64,000 bases of DNA from Clostridia bacterium (GTDB taxonomy: Bacteria > Bacillota_A > Clostridia > UMGS1883), in contig JAFUJZ010000001.1 in assembly GCA_017467965.1 (NCBI GenBank), positions 47,861 to 111,860 on the forward strand, in the 5' to 3' direction. The notes below the pieces were generated by a model. That model saw only the letters and a program-made list of their open reading frames with translations. It was not told where the DNA came from and did not search any database. Every line of letters starts with the position of its first letter. Position 1 is the first letter of the stretch. Position numbers and translations under genes: made by a program. Shown one piece after another: positions 42,230-51,814 of the stretch.

Positions 42230-42299
42230 ACAGGCTTGCTCATAAAAAGAAAAAAAGACGCCGCATGGCGTCTTTTTTTCTTTTTATGAGCAAGCCTGT
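42230..42299. repeat. Perfect 33-bp inverted repeat containing the rnpB 3' end and terminator
   Basis: Arms 42230-42262 and 42267-42299 around the loop GCAT are exact reverse complements. The inner part (AAAAAAAGACGCC/GGCGTCTTTTTTT) is the intrinsic terminator of rnpB. The outer part duplicates, in reverse, the 3' strand of RNase P helix P1 (GAGCAAGCC) and its flank. Confidence 0.92.
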
Positions 42300-42628
42300 A
42301 AGCCGAGTTCTGTCATTTAAAACGGTCATCTATCTACGCCGTACATTTCTGCACGGCTCCAGCCATCTTTCGGATATAGGTCGGACCAACCCTCCTTACG
42401 GAATCCTTTCGATGTTGCACCGAGTGGGGTTTACAGAGCCTCGGAAGTCTCCTCCCGAGCGGTGGTCTCTTACACCGCCTTTCCACCCTTACCGTAAAAA
42501 TACGGCGGTTTATTTCTGTTGCACTTTCCTTAAAGTCGCCTTCACCGGGAGTTACCCGGCACCCTGTCCTGTGGAGCTCGGACTTTCCTCATTGACGCAT
42601 AGCGCCCCCGCGACCGCTCAGCTTGCTC
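42288..42628 (-). ncRNA. rnpB: RNase P RNA, type A
   Basis: The catalytic RNA that trims tRNA 5' leaders. On the minus strand it runs about 341 nt: P1 pairs GAGCAAGC (42621-42628) with the terminal GGCTTGCTC (42288-42296); the universal GAGGAAAGTCC lies at 42580-42590; the 3' conserved ACAGAACTCGGCTTACAGGC lies at about 42294-42313. The overall order and the presence of type A helices match the ancestral type rather than the Bacillus type B. A perfect promoter lies just upstream inside nif3, and a terminator directly follows. Its product would process the tRNAs seen in this window. Confidence 0.93.
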
Positions 42629-42635
42629 AAAGTGC

Positions 42636-42664
42636 ATTATACATAAACATCACACAAAAGTCAA
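42636..42664 (-). promoter_or_regulatory. rnpB promoter embedded in the 3' end of nif3
   Basis: Minus strand TTGACT (42659-42664), 17 bp, TATAAT (42636-42641), placing the start at about 42628. The -35 box encodes part of the last nif3 codons and the nif3 stop lies in the spacer. Confidence 0.88.
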
Positions 42665-43408
42665 AGGATTTTTGTTTTCATTTGATACAAAAACTTCAAG
42701 TTCAGCAAATTTTTCACTAAGCTTATTACGCAAAAGCTCAGCTGCAATTTTTTCACTGTCATAATGACTGATTTCAATATACGTACAATCGTTTTCCAAA
42801 ACGGCAAGTATGTCATGATGCCCCATATCGCCTGTAATGTAGCAATCTGCCTTTTCGCAAGCTTCATTTACAAGGCTCTTACCGCTTCCGGTGCACAACG
42901 CTCCCACTATACTCTCATGATTTATATCGCCTGCGACCCTTAAGTACGGCACACAAAATGTCTTTTTTATTTTTTCGCAAAGCTCTTTTACTGTTATACC
43001 GCCTGTTTCAAAAACTCTGCCTTCGTTTTCTACGATTGTATCACAGGCACTATATCCAAGCTTTTCAAGGAAATAATCGTTAAGACCACCTTTGGCAAAA
43101 TCAAGATTTGTATGTGCAGTAAAAATCGCAATATTGTTTTCTATTGCGTAAAGGAGCATTTCGCCTGACTTTGTTTCGTCGGTAATCCTTTTAACGCCGC
43201 TAAAAATCGCAGGATGATGACAAATAATAACCTCGCAGCCCTTTTCCTTGGCTTCTCTCACTACATCAAGTGTGCAGTCAAGAGCGGTCAAAACCCTTGT
43301 TACATCCTTTTCACCTCTGCCTACCAAAAGTCCCACATTGTCGTATTCCATTGCACCCGTCTTTGGGGCAAGTTCTTCCATGAAATCAATTATTTTCTCC
43401 AGATTCAT
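42650..43408 (-). CDS. Nif3-like dinuclear metal centre protein
   Basis: 252 residues. Family knowledge: conserved in nearly all life, binds two metal ions, often called GTP cyclohydrolase I type 2/NIF3; role unsettled. Seen: EYDNVGLLVGRGEKDV, metal ligands in ICHHPAIFSGVKRI and FTAHTNLDFAKGGLND, GALCTGSGKSLV and TGDMGHHDIL near the C-terminus. Standard short form without the PII-like insertion. ATG 43408 has AAAGGTGG upstream. It follows trmK, the usual partner, with a short palindromic repeat between them, and hosts the rnpB promoter. Confidence 0.93.
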   Translation of the reverse strand: MNLEKIIDFMEELAPKTGAMEYDNVGLLVGRGEKDVTRVLTALDCTLDVVREAKEKGCEVIICHHPAIFSGVKRITDETKSGEMLLYAIENNIAIFTAHTNLDFAKGGLNDYFLEKLGYSACDTIVENEGRVFETGGITVKELCEKIKKTFCVPYLRVAGDINHESIVGALCTGSGKSLVNEACEKADCYITGDMGHHDILAVLENDCTYIEISHYDSEKIAAELLRNKLSEKFAELEVFVSNENKNPLTFV

Positions 43409-43428
43409 AAAATCCCACCTTTTAACAT

Positions 43429-43455
43429 GTAGGGACCGGCGTCCTCGACGGTCCG
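43429..43455. repeat. GTAGGGACC short palindromic repeat (copy 2)
   Basis: GTAGGGACCGGCGTCC then TCGACGGTCCG, ending directly at the trmK stop codon (43456-43458). Confidence 0.75.
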
Positions 43456-44124
43456 TCAACCCTCAAAAATCTCCAACAGCTTTTTAAGTTCATCATATCT
43501 CTCGCCTGTTGCCCCTGCTTTTTCCATGCTGTTTAATGCTTTTTCAACTTCTGCTTTTCTGTAGACTACGTATTCCTTATACAGATTTGCATCTTCAACA
43601 AGCTCACTTTTACCAAGTAACGCTTCTTTTTCGCTAATTGTATAAGCCTTACCTGTATACTCGGCATAAAAAGCACAGTACATCTTGTCATTTTCTTTTG
43701 CTACGGCTTCTTTTTTTATTTCAAAACCGTTTTCGGCAAGATAATAACGGAGCGCGTCCATACTTCTCTGGGGTTGAAGCACAAAACGGGTCATATTATC
43801 CTTTCGGTGTGAAAGAATATTACAAATCAATTCCCCGCCCATGCCGCAGATTGTAACACAGTCGGCATTTTCAACATTCTTTAGTCCGTCAGAGAGCACT
43901 GTTTCAATTTTGTCCTTTACACGTGTAAGAGCAATGTTTTTTCTTGCCGCAGAAAGAGGCCCCTCGTTCACATCAGCTGCAATTGCCCTCTCACAAATCC
44001 CACGGTTTACCAGAAAAATTGGCAAATATCCATGGTCGGTACCTATATCTGCAACTACAGTACAATCGGGCACTAAATCTGCCACCATTTTAAGTCTGGG
44101 CGTAATTTTTGTATCAATGTTCAT
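43456..44124 (-). CDS. trmK: tRNA (adenine22-N1)-methyltransferase
   Basis: Family role: makes m1A22 in Firmicutes tRNAs with S-adenosylmethionine. Seen: 222 residues; Rossmann motif I VVADIGTDHGYLPIFL near 23-38; ADVNEGPLSAARKNI; CGMGGELICNIL in place of motif IV; FVLQPQRSMDALRYYL; and a C-terminal helical domain (about 160-222). These match TrmK/YqfN. It forms the classic trmK-nif3 pair; in many Firmicutes the pair follows rpoD, whereas here it is nearby but on the opposite strand. Confidence 0.94.
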   Translation of the reverse strand: MNIDTKITPRLKMVADLVPDCTVVADIGTDHGYLPIFLVNRGICERAIAADVNEGPLSAARKNIALTRVKDKIETVLSDGLKNVENADCVTICGMGGELICNILSHRKDNMTRFVLQPQRSMDALRYYLAENGFEIKKEAVAKENDKMYCAFYAEYTGKAYTISEKEALLGKSELVEDANLYKEYVVYRKAEVEKALNSMEKAGATGERYDELKKLLEIFEG

Positions 44125-44141
44125 TAAACCAATTCCCCCGT

Positions 44142-44169
44142 GTAGGGACCGGCGTCCCCGACGGTCCGT
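44142..44169. repeat. GTAGGGACC short palindromic repeat (copy 3)
   Basis: GTAGGGACCGGCGTCC then CCGACGGTCCGT, ending directly at the stop codon of the flavodiiron gene (44170-44172). Confidence 0.75.
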
Positions 44170-45321
44170 TTATTTTACCATAAAGTCAACCAGAGCCTTA
44201 ACATCCTCAGCCTGGCTGTCCTTGAGTGTGGACTTAATGGAAAGCGTCTTATCGTAAAGGTCAATTTCCTTAAAGGATTCAAAATATTCGCGCATAAGCT
44301 TACCTGCCATAGGTGCCCAGCTTCCGTTTTCAACTAAAGCAACCTTTCTCTTCTGGTAGCTCTTTTTCTTAAGTGTTGACAAGAACTTTTCCATGGGCGG
44401 GAACATAAATCCGTCATATGTGGCAGAGGCGCAAATAAGGCGGTCATAACGGAACGCATCCTCAACAGCTTCTGCCCAGTCGTCACGAGCAAGGTCAAAC
44501 ACGCTTACCTTTGTACCTGTCTTTTCGATTTCGGAAGCAATTTTTCTTGCCGCTTCGCCAGTATTACCGTGGATAGAAGCGTAAGCTACCACAACACCTT
44601 CGTTTTCAGGGCGGTAGGAAGACCAGATATCGTATTTTTCAATATAATGACCAAGGTTTTCTGTAAGCACAGGACCATGCAAGGGACAGATAATTTCAAT
44701 ATCAAGTGTAGCAGCTTTCTTCAAAAGTGCCTGTACCTGCATACCGTACTTACCTACAATATTGATATAATATCTTCTTGCTTCGCAGTCCCAATCTTCG
44801 TCACAAGAAAGTGCACCGAACTTGCCAAAACCGTCAGCAGAGAAAAGTACCTTCTCGCTCTTTTCGTATTCCACCATAACCTCGGGCCAGTGAACCATGG
44901 GTGCCATGTAGAAGCTAAGAGTATGACTACCCAAACAAAGCTCGTCCCCTTCCTTCACAACAAGGCTCTTTGCCTCAAAATCACAGTTAAAGAACTGGGG
45001 AAGCATCTTCAAAATTTTGTCGTTTACAACAAGTGTAGTGTTGGGATATTTTTCACAAAAAGCACCTATACTGCCTGCATGGTCGGGTTCAAGGTGGCTG
45101 ATTACAAGATAATCGGGCACTTTTCCGTCCAATTCTCGCTCCAAGTTTTCAAACCACTCATTCTTTTTTCTTTTGTCGCATGTGTCCATAACTGCGATTT
45201 TTTCATCAAGAATAACATACGAGTTGTAGCTTATACCGTTAGGCACTATATACTGGCTTTCAAAAAGGTCGATATCAGTATCGTCCACGCCGATGTACTT
45301 AATTGTTTCTGTAATTTTCAT
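44170..45321 (-). CDS. Flavodiiron protein (FprA/A-type flavoprotein)
   Basis: Family role: reduces O2 to water or NO to N2O in anaerobes as a protective enzyme, in the cytoplasm. Seen: 383 residues; metallo-beta-lactamase domain 1-250 with diiron ligands in ISHLEPDHAGSIG, a histidine in MVHWPEVMV, an aspartate in FSADGFG and the last His in CPLHGPV; flavodoxin domain about 255-383 with VAYASIHGNTGEAA and ENGSWAPMAGKL. No rubredoxin fusion, so the electron donor is separate and not in this window. It follows the HAD gene by 13 bp. Confidence 0.95.
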   Translation of the reverse strand: MKITETIKYIGVDDTDIDLFESQYIVPNGISYNSYVILDEKIAVMDTCDKRKKNEWFENLERELDGKVPDYLVISHLEPDHAGSIGAFCEKYPNTTLVVNDKILKMLPQFFNCDFEAKSLVVKEGDELCLGSHTLSFYMAPMVHWPEVMVEYEKSEKVLFSADGFGKFGALSCDEDWDCEARRYYINIVGKYGMQVQALLKKAATLDIEIICPLHGPVLTENLGHYIEKYDIWSSYRPENEGVVVAYASIHGNTGEAARKIASEIEKTGTKVSVFDLARDDWAEAVEDAFRYDRLICASATYDGFMFPPMEKFLSTLKKKSYQKRKVALVENGSWAPMAGKLMREYFESFKEIDLYDKTLSIKSTLKDSQAEDVKALVDFMVK

Positions 45322-45334
45322 AATTTTATCTCCT

Positions 45335-46129
45335 TTATATTATATTAAAATGTTTTAAAGCAAACTCAATGCCGTCATCGAGTATATCCTTTGTGACAAA
45401 GCTTACATACTCATGCACAGCCTTGCCGTTACCCATGCCTATTGAGTTTGGTGTAGCATTGAACATTTCCAAGTCATTTAAGCTGTCGCCTATTGCGTAA
45501 CTTTGCTCAATGGGTAAATTATAATACTCGCAAACCTTTTTTATGGCATTACCCTTTGAATAACCCTTGGGCACAAGCTCAATAAAGGTTTCGTCACGGA
45601 TTATAATTGAAAAATACTCCTCCATAATTTTCAAGAACTCTGTTATATCGTTTTTTTCGTCATGGAAAGCACAAAACTTGTCAAAGGTGAAGCTTTCGTC
45701 AATTTTTCTCAGAACTATACTCCCCTGCTTTGTAATCTCGCCGGCAAACTCCTCAAGCCAAGGCACATTGTATCCGTTTTCGATATAGTATGTTCTGTCC
45801 CTACCCTCAAAGAAGGCTGTTATATTATATTTTTCACATAACTCGTAACAAAGCTTAGCTACATTTTTTTGGACTTCAACATGGAAAATATCCTCGTCCC
45901 CAACGTGAATATTCGTCCCGCAGCCTGAAACAACTCCGTCAAAGCCAATATCAAGAATATATTTTTCCACATTACCGTAGGGTCTGCCTGAGTTGACAAA
46001 GCACAAATTTCCCATTTCTCGGGCCTTTCTGATAGCTCTTTTGCAGCTTTCGGGGATTATTTTCCCCTCACCTACGCTAACGTCCGTAACTATTGTTCCG
46101 TCCACGTCAAAAAACACAATTTTTTTCAT
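45335..46129 (-). CDS. HAD-superfamily hydrolase (Cof/IIB type)
   Basis: 264 residues. HAD motifs: FFDVDGTIV with D8 and D10; VNSGRPYGNVEKY (motif II); K in YSKGNAIK (motif III); IGDSLNDLEMFNAT (motif IV). The type IIB cap lies between about 85 and 190. Such enzymes usually dephosphorylate sugar phosphates or FMN; the substrate is not predictable. First gene of a short unit with the flavodiiron protein, and divergent from the large secreted protein at 46355. Confidence 0.9.
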   Translation of the reverse strand: MKKIVFFDVDGTIVTDVSVGEGKIIPESCKRAIRKAREMGNLCFVNSGRPYGNVEKYILDIGFDGVVSGCGTNIHVGDEDIFHVEVQKNVAKLCYELCEKYNITAFFEGRDRTYYIENGYNVPWLEEFAGEITKQGSIVLRKIDESFTFDKFCAFHDEKNDITEFLKIMEEYFSIIIRDETFIELVPKGYSKGNAIKKVCEYYNLPIEQSYAIGDSLNDLEMFNATPNSIGMGNGKAVHEYVSFVTKDILDDGIEFALKHFNII

Positions 46130-46296
46130 CTGTTACACCTATTTTCTTTTTGTGTCTGTACCTAATTATCATATCACAAAGCACGCCTCTTTTCAACTGT
46201 TTTCACCAAGGAAAAAACATGCACAATTTTTTCTTTCCGTAATTGTAGAAACTAACAAAACAACCTCTTTTTTAAGCTCTTTTTTTATGCAACTTG

Positions 46297-46325
46297 TTGA
46301 CACTTTGGTCACAATATAGTAGAAT
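46297..46325 (+). promoter_or_regulatory. Promoter of the first BNR_4 gene
   Basis: TTGACA (46297-46302), 17 bp, TAGAAT (46320-46325). Confidence 0.75.
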
Positions 46326-46354
46326 ATTCTTATATTATTTTAGGAGGTATTTTT

Positions 46355-49300
46355 ATGAAACTTAAACGTTTTATTGCGCTGATTGTTTCTGCAGTAATGG
46401 TTCTTGCAATCGTTCCTGCACTGACAGTTAACGCCTCCCAAACTACTACCGTAACCGACATGCTCGGTGGCGAAGTAGTATGGTCCGCTCCAAATGTGGG
46501 CAACCTTTTTGATGCCGCTGTTTCAGACCATTGGGACGGCTGGACATCAAGCGGCAATTATGCCAACATCAGAACTTATGACGGTTATGACGTGCTTCAG
46601 TTCTACGCTGCTGACCAGACAGACTGTACAGGTCTTGTAACAGCATCTCAGGCTGTTCAGTCTGCGTCGCAGGACGGCGACATGCTTATCATTGAATGGA
46701 AGCACAAATGGCAGGAGGGAGCTGACAACTGTTATTACGACTTTTATTTTAAAGACGTTAATGACACCGAGATTGCATTTTTAAAGCTCGACAAAAATGC
46801 CCAAACTCCCGGTGCTTCTCATCCTGATGCAAATAATAACGAAATTTACGCAATGGGCTTTCCTGCTAACTACACCCCCATGGCTCTTGTTGTATACAAT
46901 AACGGCGATGGTGCAACCCACACAGTTGACTACTACGTAAATGGTGAGAAGGTTTATACTCAGTCCGACCTTGCAGGCACAATCTCGGGTTTCAAGTCGA
47001 TTCAGGGTCATAACGGCTGGTGGTCAAACTGGTCTCACATTGGTTTTGCAGACCTTACAATCGCAACTGTAAAGAACAGCGAAACAACAGTTGAAGTTAC
47101 AGCAAACTACACAATTGGTGACAGAGTTATCAAAACCGAAACAAAGCGTTATGATTCCGCTGAAGAAGAAGGCGTTACTTTCCCTGCATTCTATTATTCA
47201 GCTAACGGCGAAAACGCACTTTATTTAGCAGAAGAAACAACTCTTTCCCAGTCAGGTGAAATCGAGCTTTCCACTGTTGCCAACACAGGCGAGTATAAAG
47301 AGGGTAATATTGTAGCTTATGACGGTGTTCAGTACCGAGTTACAAGCGACAACCTTATCCCCAACTCTGACTTTACATACGGTTTAGCTGGTTGGTACAA
47401 TGGTACAGGCAGTGCTGCTGACAGTAGCACTTTCAAGGCTGAGGACAATACTCTCACAATCACAGGTAACGGCGGCACTAATTCCGCGTCATGTCTTTCT
47501 CGTGCGTGGGACGTCGAAGTAGGCAAAACATATTTTATGACCTTCACTCTCGACGAAGCAATCCAGTGGGCACGTGTAACAGAAGGTAGTGACAATACAA
47601 ACTCCAACACCTCTTCCACGCTTATCGACAAGGACGGCTCCGTAAAGGGCAAGAACAATCTTGTTTTCACCGCAAGTGACGAATTCGTCCGTATAAGCCT
47701 TGCATGGGCAGAGGGCAGACAGGTTTCTTCTTTCGGTCTTTACGAAATTGAAGAGGCTGACGAAGTTCTTACAGAAGAAATTAAAACTGTTTATCCCATA
47801 GATGATATTGTAACACTTGCTGATTACGAACCCGCCCTTCCCGAAACAGTAAAGGTTGAAGGCACATTGGGTTCTATAGTTGAAGGCACAATCACATGGG
47901 ATGAACCTGCATCCTACCCACTCAATGAAACAGTATTAGTTTCAGGTACTGTTTCCGCTACATTTGCAGAGGGTACTGACGCTCTTACACAGGCTGTCAG
48001 TGTCAATGTAACAGTATTCGATTATGACCATACTGTTGAAACCTTCTGGCATGCAGGCGACGACTCCAACAGTCCTTCCTTTAGTCTTTATAACTACATA
48101 AACAACTATAACGGCGGCGTTATAATTGCCGAAACAGCATTTACAACAGCTTCCGGTACAAACAAGCTTATCATGTACGGTAACGCTTCTACAGGCAACT
48201 TCTCCGGTGCTGGTGCACTTCTTCGTTACATGAACACACAGGTAAACGGCGAGTATGTGTTTGAATACCATGACGGCGACTGGAAGCAGTCCTCCATTAT
48301 CTGTGACTATAACGCGTCCTATGTACTCCGCACAACAATTGACATTACAAACAAAAAATACACAATGGCAATTAGCGCAAACGGCGGTGAATTTGTTAAT
48401 ATTACTCCCGCTCCTGCAGCATTCCGTAACAGTGGCCTTACTTCTATCGACAGAATGATTTCCACAGGTTCTGTTACATTCACAAGCCACAAAACAGCAT
48501 GGGTTGACGGTTTCAGCTATCTTAATGTTGAATATGTTGATGAAAACGGTGCTTCTCTCCGTGACGGATACAGAGTAAAGGCTGCAACAGGTGTTGAATA
48601 TACAGACTTGAACGCACCCAAAATGATTGAAGACGGCGATACATTCTATCTTCTCCCCGATGTTAACACATCTCCCTCATTGGTTGTAGCAGAAGGTGAA
48701 GATACACTTTCTGTTACATATCACCAGGTTACTATGACAGAGTTTGAATCCCCCTATGTTAATCATGTTCGCGGAGATGCGGCAATCAATCTTCCTAATC
48801 AGGTTAAGATGGTCTTCTCCGACGGTCAGAAAATTCTCTACAACGTAACATGGAACACAGATGATGTTGACACAGAAAACATCGGCGAATATGAGGCAGT
48901 TGGTACAATTGACGGTCTCGAAATTCAGGCAACTGCTACAGTTAACGTTCGCGACCTCGAAATCCTCGACAAGACAACAGAAAACACAGTTGTAACAAAC
49001 AATGGCGGCTGGAACTGGTATGTTGAACCCTCCGGTACTCATATCCAGCCCGGTGACGCTCTCGCAACACGTTATGAGTCTGGCCAGTATTCCTCCAACA
49101 ACGGCTACGTTTTCAAGCACGACAAAACATACATGGGTTGGGTTGAAGACGAAGGTACTATCGTAGTTGGCGAATATGACCACGACACAGATACCTACAA
49201 GAGAGTTGTTGTTCACGAATTCTTAGAAGCCGATGACCACAACAACCCCGCAGTTGTAGTGCTTCCCGACGGCAGAATTATGATTTTCTACTCCAAGCAC

Positions 49301-51727
49301 ACAACCGAAGACAGAATGTACTACTGCGTATCCAAGAATCCCGAGGATATTTCTGAATGGAACGACTGGCAGTACTACCACTGCTACACAGCAGTTGAAA
49401 ATTCCACATACAACGCAACATACCCCTCTGTATTTATGGTACATGACGATGAAGGCATCGAAGGTAACGACGTTATCTACGTAGGTTGGAGAGGTGTTCA
49501 CTGGAAACCCACTCTTGCAAAGTTCTCAATGCCCGACGAAAACGGTATTATTGAAACAGTTATGGGTCAGACACAGTTTGCAAACACATCCTACTGGTCT
49601 TACGATGATGGCGGTCGCTCAGACGGCGGCAGACGTCCTTACACAAAGTATGATTACGACTTTGACCGTAACAAGATTTACATAACATTTACAGCAAACC
49701 ACCCCGACAACGATGTAAACAACCATATCTACTATGTAACACTTGACATTACTGACCAGAATCTTTACACAGCAAAGGGCACTCTCTTACAGCCGCTTCC
49801 CTTTGAAAACAAGGCAGAATATGTTTCTCAGGGTGCTAACGGAACAAACGGTCAGTGGGGTATTATCACCAACCAGTTAGTTGGTACATATCCAGAGCTT
49901 TTAGTTTTTGATGCTAATGCACAGATAACAAATGGTGGTGAACGCCGTGGTTGGACATGGGACATCAAGGTTAACGAAAATGGCGAACCCTGTATCGTAT
50001 ACGTTGACGTAACAGCAACAGCACCCGGCGAAGACGGCTCTCTTCCCACATGGTATGGTCCTAACGTAAACGATTCTCACCGTTCTCACCACTATTACTG
50101 GTACGCACGTTGGGATACAGATACCCAGACTTGGGTTAAGACATTCTTAACATACGGCGGTAAGTGGTGGCATGAAAATGCAACACAGGAGCGTTGCTAC
50201 TCCGGCGGTCTTACATTTGACCATAATGCTACTGATGCTAACGTAATTTACCTTTCTATCCCCACAATGGGCGAGCACGGTAACATTTTTGAAATCTACC
50301 GTTGGGAATCCGATGACCACGGTGCAACATGGACAATACGTGAGCCTATCACAGAAAACAGTACAATCAACAACGTTCGTCCCAACGCAATCTACAACTA
50401 CAAGGTTGACGAGGACGGTAATCATCAGGGTCCCAGACTTCTCTGGAAGAGCGGCGAATACCGCTACTGGATGAACTATGAATACAAGACAGGCGTATGG
50501 ACAGACTTTGCAGCTGACGGCTTTGTTACACAGGACGACCCCGAAATGTTTGCAGACGCTTCCCTCTACATTGATGGTGAAAAGGCTGTCAAGCTTCCCA
50601 CAGGCGAAGCTACAGTTACAGGTAAGTTCAATATCACAAATATCTCCATTGGTGACGGCGAGGTTTACCTTGCACTTGCTCACTACAATGCAGACGGCAC
50701 ACTTGTAAATGTAACAACAAGTGAAGCGGTTATCCCCGCTCGTAGCGTACCTCAGATTGGTATGGTAGGTGCACCAAAGACAGCGGACGGCGGTCTCTCC
50801 CCCATGGGCAATGCTGAAATCGTAGAAGAAATCGAATACACAGCTACATTTAACGAAGGCGATACAGTTAAACTCTTTGCATGGAACAAGGGTATCGAAC
50901 ATCCCATGAGCGACATTACAAGTGTTGTATTTGAAATGAGCACAGAAGGCAACAAGTTTGACTTTGTAGAAACCTTCACATATGATGGCACAGAAAAGCT
51001 TATCCTTGACGAAAACGGCGAAAACTTCAACGGCTGGATTGGTAAAGCATACGGCGACGGTGCTGCATTCGGTACACACAGCTATGCGGCAATCACAAAG
51101 GCACCTTTCGGCAATACAGGATTGCATCTTTACCATGTTGGTTCCGGCGGTGAAACAGGCAGCGGTGCAGTTATGGCATCTCATGCACTTCCCGACAGTG
51201 AAGGCAAGGATTATCAGATTAAGTTTAGTATGCGTTACATCGACGAAATGAGCTGGAATAACACAACAAACTCAGGCTTTACGCTTTCTCACGGTGTTCC
51301 CGTATATAACGATGGTAATGCAACACCCTGTGCTATTCAGTTCAGACATTCCTCCGGTTGGAAGCATTACAACGGACGCGGTACAGAAGGTTGGCTCCGC
51401 AGAACACGTTGGTTTGACGGCGGCGGCATGGATTGGATTTTCGGCAGCGGTATCTATTCCGAATACGGACGAGGTAACGAATACGATGCTCTTATGACAG
51501 GCAGCAACTACGAAGTAACAATCGACGTTTCCCCCAGTAATAAGACAATCAGTTTCTCTATCTTTGACGGTCACAGAACTGTTTATCACACAGAAAACTA
51601 TGTAGATGCAAATAACTTCGATTGGGATAACAATCCTATCGACACACTTACATTCAGCGTTGGTAATGATAAGTGGGGCGAAATCTACGTAGATGATGTA
51701 ACAGTTGAAATCATGGACGCACAATAA
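46355..51727 (+). CDS. Giant secreted BNR_4 beta-propeller protein (first paralogue)
   Basis: 1790 residues. Signal peptide about 1-27 (cleaved after TVNA). Domains: an LamG/concanavalin-like module (about 30-245), a CBM4/22-like module opening LIPNSDFTYGLAGW (about 330-460), a Big_4-type Ig domain (about 470-565; VKVEGTLGSIVEGTITWDEP), another sandwich with TNKLIMYGNAS (about 570-725), an Ig-like repeat to 870, a BNR_4 seven-bladed propeller (about 876-1390; ATRYESGQYSSNNGYVFKH, DDHNNPAVVVLPDGRIMIF, RGWTWDIKVNENGEPCIVY), then Ig-like and C-terminal lectin-like modules (to 1790). BNR_4 occurs in polysaccharide lyase families such as PL24, PL25 and PL42, so glycan cleavage is possible but unproven. 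No wall anchor is visible. RBS AGGAGG. Confidence 0.82.
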   Translation: MKLKRFIALIVSAVMVLAIVPALTVNASQTTTVTDMLGGEVVWSAPNVGNLFDAAVSDHWDGWTSSGNYANIRTYDGYDVLQFYAADQTDCTGLVTASQAVQSASQDGDMLIIEWKHKWQEGADNCYYDFYFKDVNDTEIAFLKLDKNAQTPGASHPDANNNEIYAMGFPANYTPMALVVYNNGDGATHTVDYYVNGEKVYTQSDLAGTISGFKSIQGHNGWWSNWSHIGFADLTIATVKNSETTVEVTANYTIGDRVIKTETKRYDSAEEEGVTFPAFYYSANGENALYLAEETTLSQSGEIELSTVANTGEYKEGNIVAYDGVQYRVTSDNLIPNSDFTYGLAGWYNGTGSAADSSTFKAEDNTLTITGNGGTNSASCLSRAWDVEVGKTYFMTFTLDEAIQWARVTEGSDNTNSNTSSTLIDKDGSVKGKNNLVFTASDEFVRISLAWAEGRQVSSFGLYEIEEADEVLTEEIKTVYPIDDIVTLADYEPALPETVKVEGTLGSIVEGTITWDEPASYPLNETVLVSGTVSATFAEGTDALTQAVSVNVTVFDYDHTVETFWHAGDDSNSPSFSLYNYINNYNGGVIIAETAFTTASGTNKLIMYGNASTGNFSGAGALLRYMNTQVNGEYVFEYHDGDWKQSSIICDYNASYVLRTTIDITNKKYTMAISANGGEFVNITPAPAAFRNSGLTSIDRMISTGSVTFTSHKTAWVDGFSYLNVEYVDENGASLRDGYRVKAATGVEYTDLNAPKMIEDGDTFYLLPDVNTSPSLVVAEGEDTLSVTYHQVTMTEFESPYVNHVRGDAAINLPNQVKMVFSDGQKILYNVTWNTDDVDTENIGEYEAVGTIDGLEIQATATVNVRDLEILDKTTENTVVTNNGGWNWYVEPSGTHIQPGDALATRYESGQYSSNNGYVFKHDKTYMGWVEDEGTIVVGEYDHDTDTYKRVVVHEFLEADDHNNPAVVVLPDGRIMIFYSKHTTEDRMYYCVSKNPEDISEWNDWQYYHCYTAVENSTYNATYPSVFMVHDDEGIEGNDVIYVGWRGVHWKPTLAKFSMPDENGIIETVMGQTQFANTSYWSYDDGGRSDGGRRPYTKYDYDFDRNKIYITFTANHPDNDVNNHIYYVTLDITDQNLYTAKGTLLQPLPFENKAEYVSQGANGTNGQWGIITNQLVGTYPELLVFDANAQITNGGERRGWTWDIKVNENGEPCIVYVDVTATAPGEDGSLPTWYGPNVNDSHRSHHYYWYARWDTDTQTWVKTFLTYGGKWWHENATQERCYSGGLTFDHNATDANVIYLSIPTMGEHGNIFEIYRWESDDHGATWTIREPITENSTINNVRPNAIYNYKVDEDGNHQGPRLLWKSGEYRYWMNYEYKTGVWTDFAADGFVTQDDPEMFADASLYIDGEKAVKLPTGEATVTGKFNITNISIGDGEVYLALAHYNADGTLVNVTTSEAVIPARSVPQIGMVGAPKTADGGLSPMGNAEIVEEIEYTATFNEGDTVKLFAWNKGIEHPMSDITSVVFEMSTEGNKFDFVETFTYDGTEKLILDENGENFNGWIGKAYGDGAAFGTHSYAAITKAPFGNTGLHLYHVGSGGETGSGAVMASHALPDSEGKDYQIKFSMRYIDEMSWNNTTNSGFTLSHGVPVYNDGNATPCAIQFRHSSGWKHYNGRGTEGWLRRTRWFDGGGMDWIFGSGIYSEYGRGNEYDALMTGSNYEVTIDVSPSNKTISFSIFDGHRTVYHTENYVDANNFDWDNNPIDTLTFSVGNDKWGEIYVDDVTVEIMDAQ

Positions 51728-51778
51728 AATGGTCACACCGTGCAAAACAATTTCTAATTCTCTATAACCAATAAAGTT

Positions 51779-51814
51779 AAAAGGGCTGTTGCTTAACGCG
51801 ACAGCCCTTTTTCT
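51779..51814 (+). terminator. Terminator of the first BNR_4 gene
   Basis: Stem AAGGGCTGT / ACAGCCCTT with an 11-nt loop and T-run. Confidence 0.8.

Noticed and set aside
42187..42720. 177-residue plus-strand ORF across the RNase P region
   Set aside because: It runs through the highly conserved rnpB sequence in reverse; the RNA explains the region.
50147..51184. 345-residue minus-strand ORF rich in Cys and Val opposite the first BNR_4 gene
   Set aside because: It is an antisense reading of the BNR_4 coding frame, with no ribosome binding site and the Cys/Val bias expected from reverse-complemented Thr/Ala codons.
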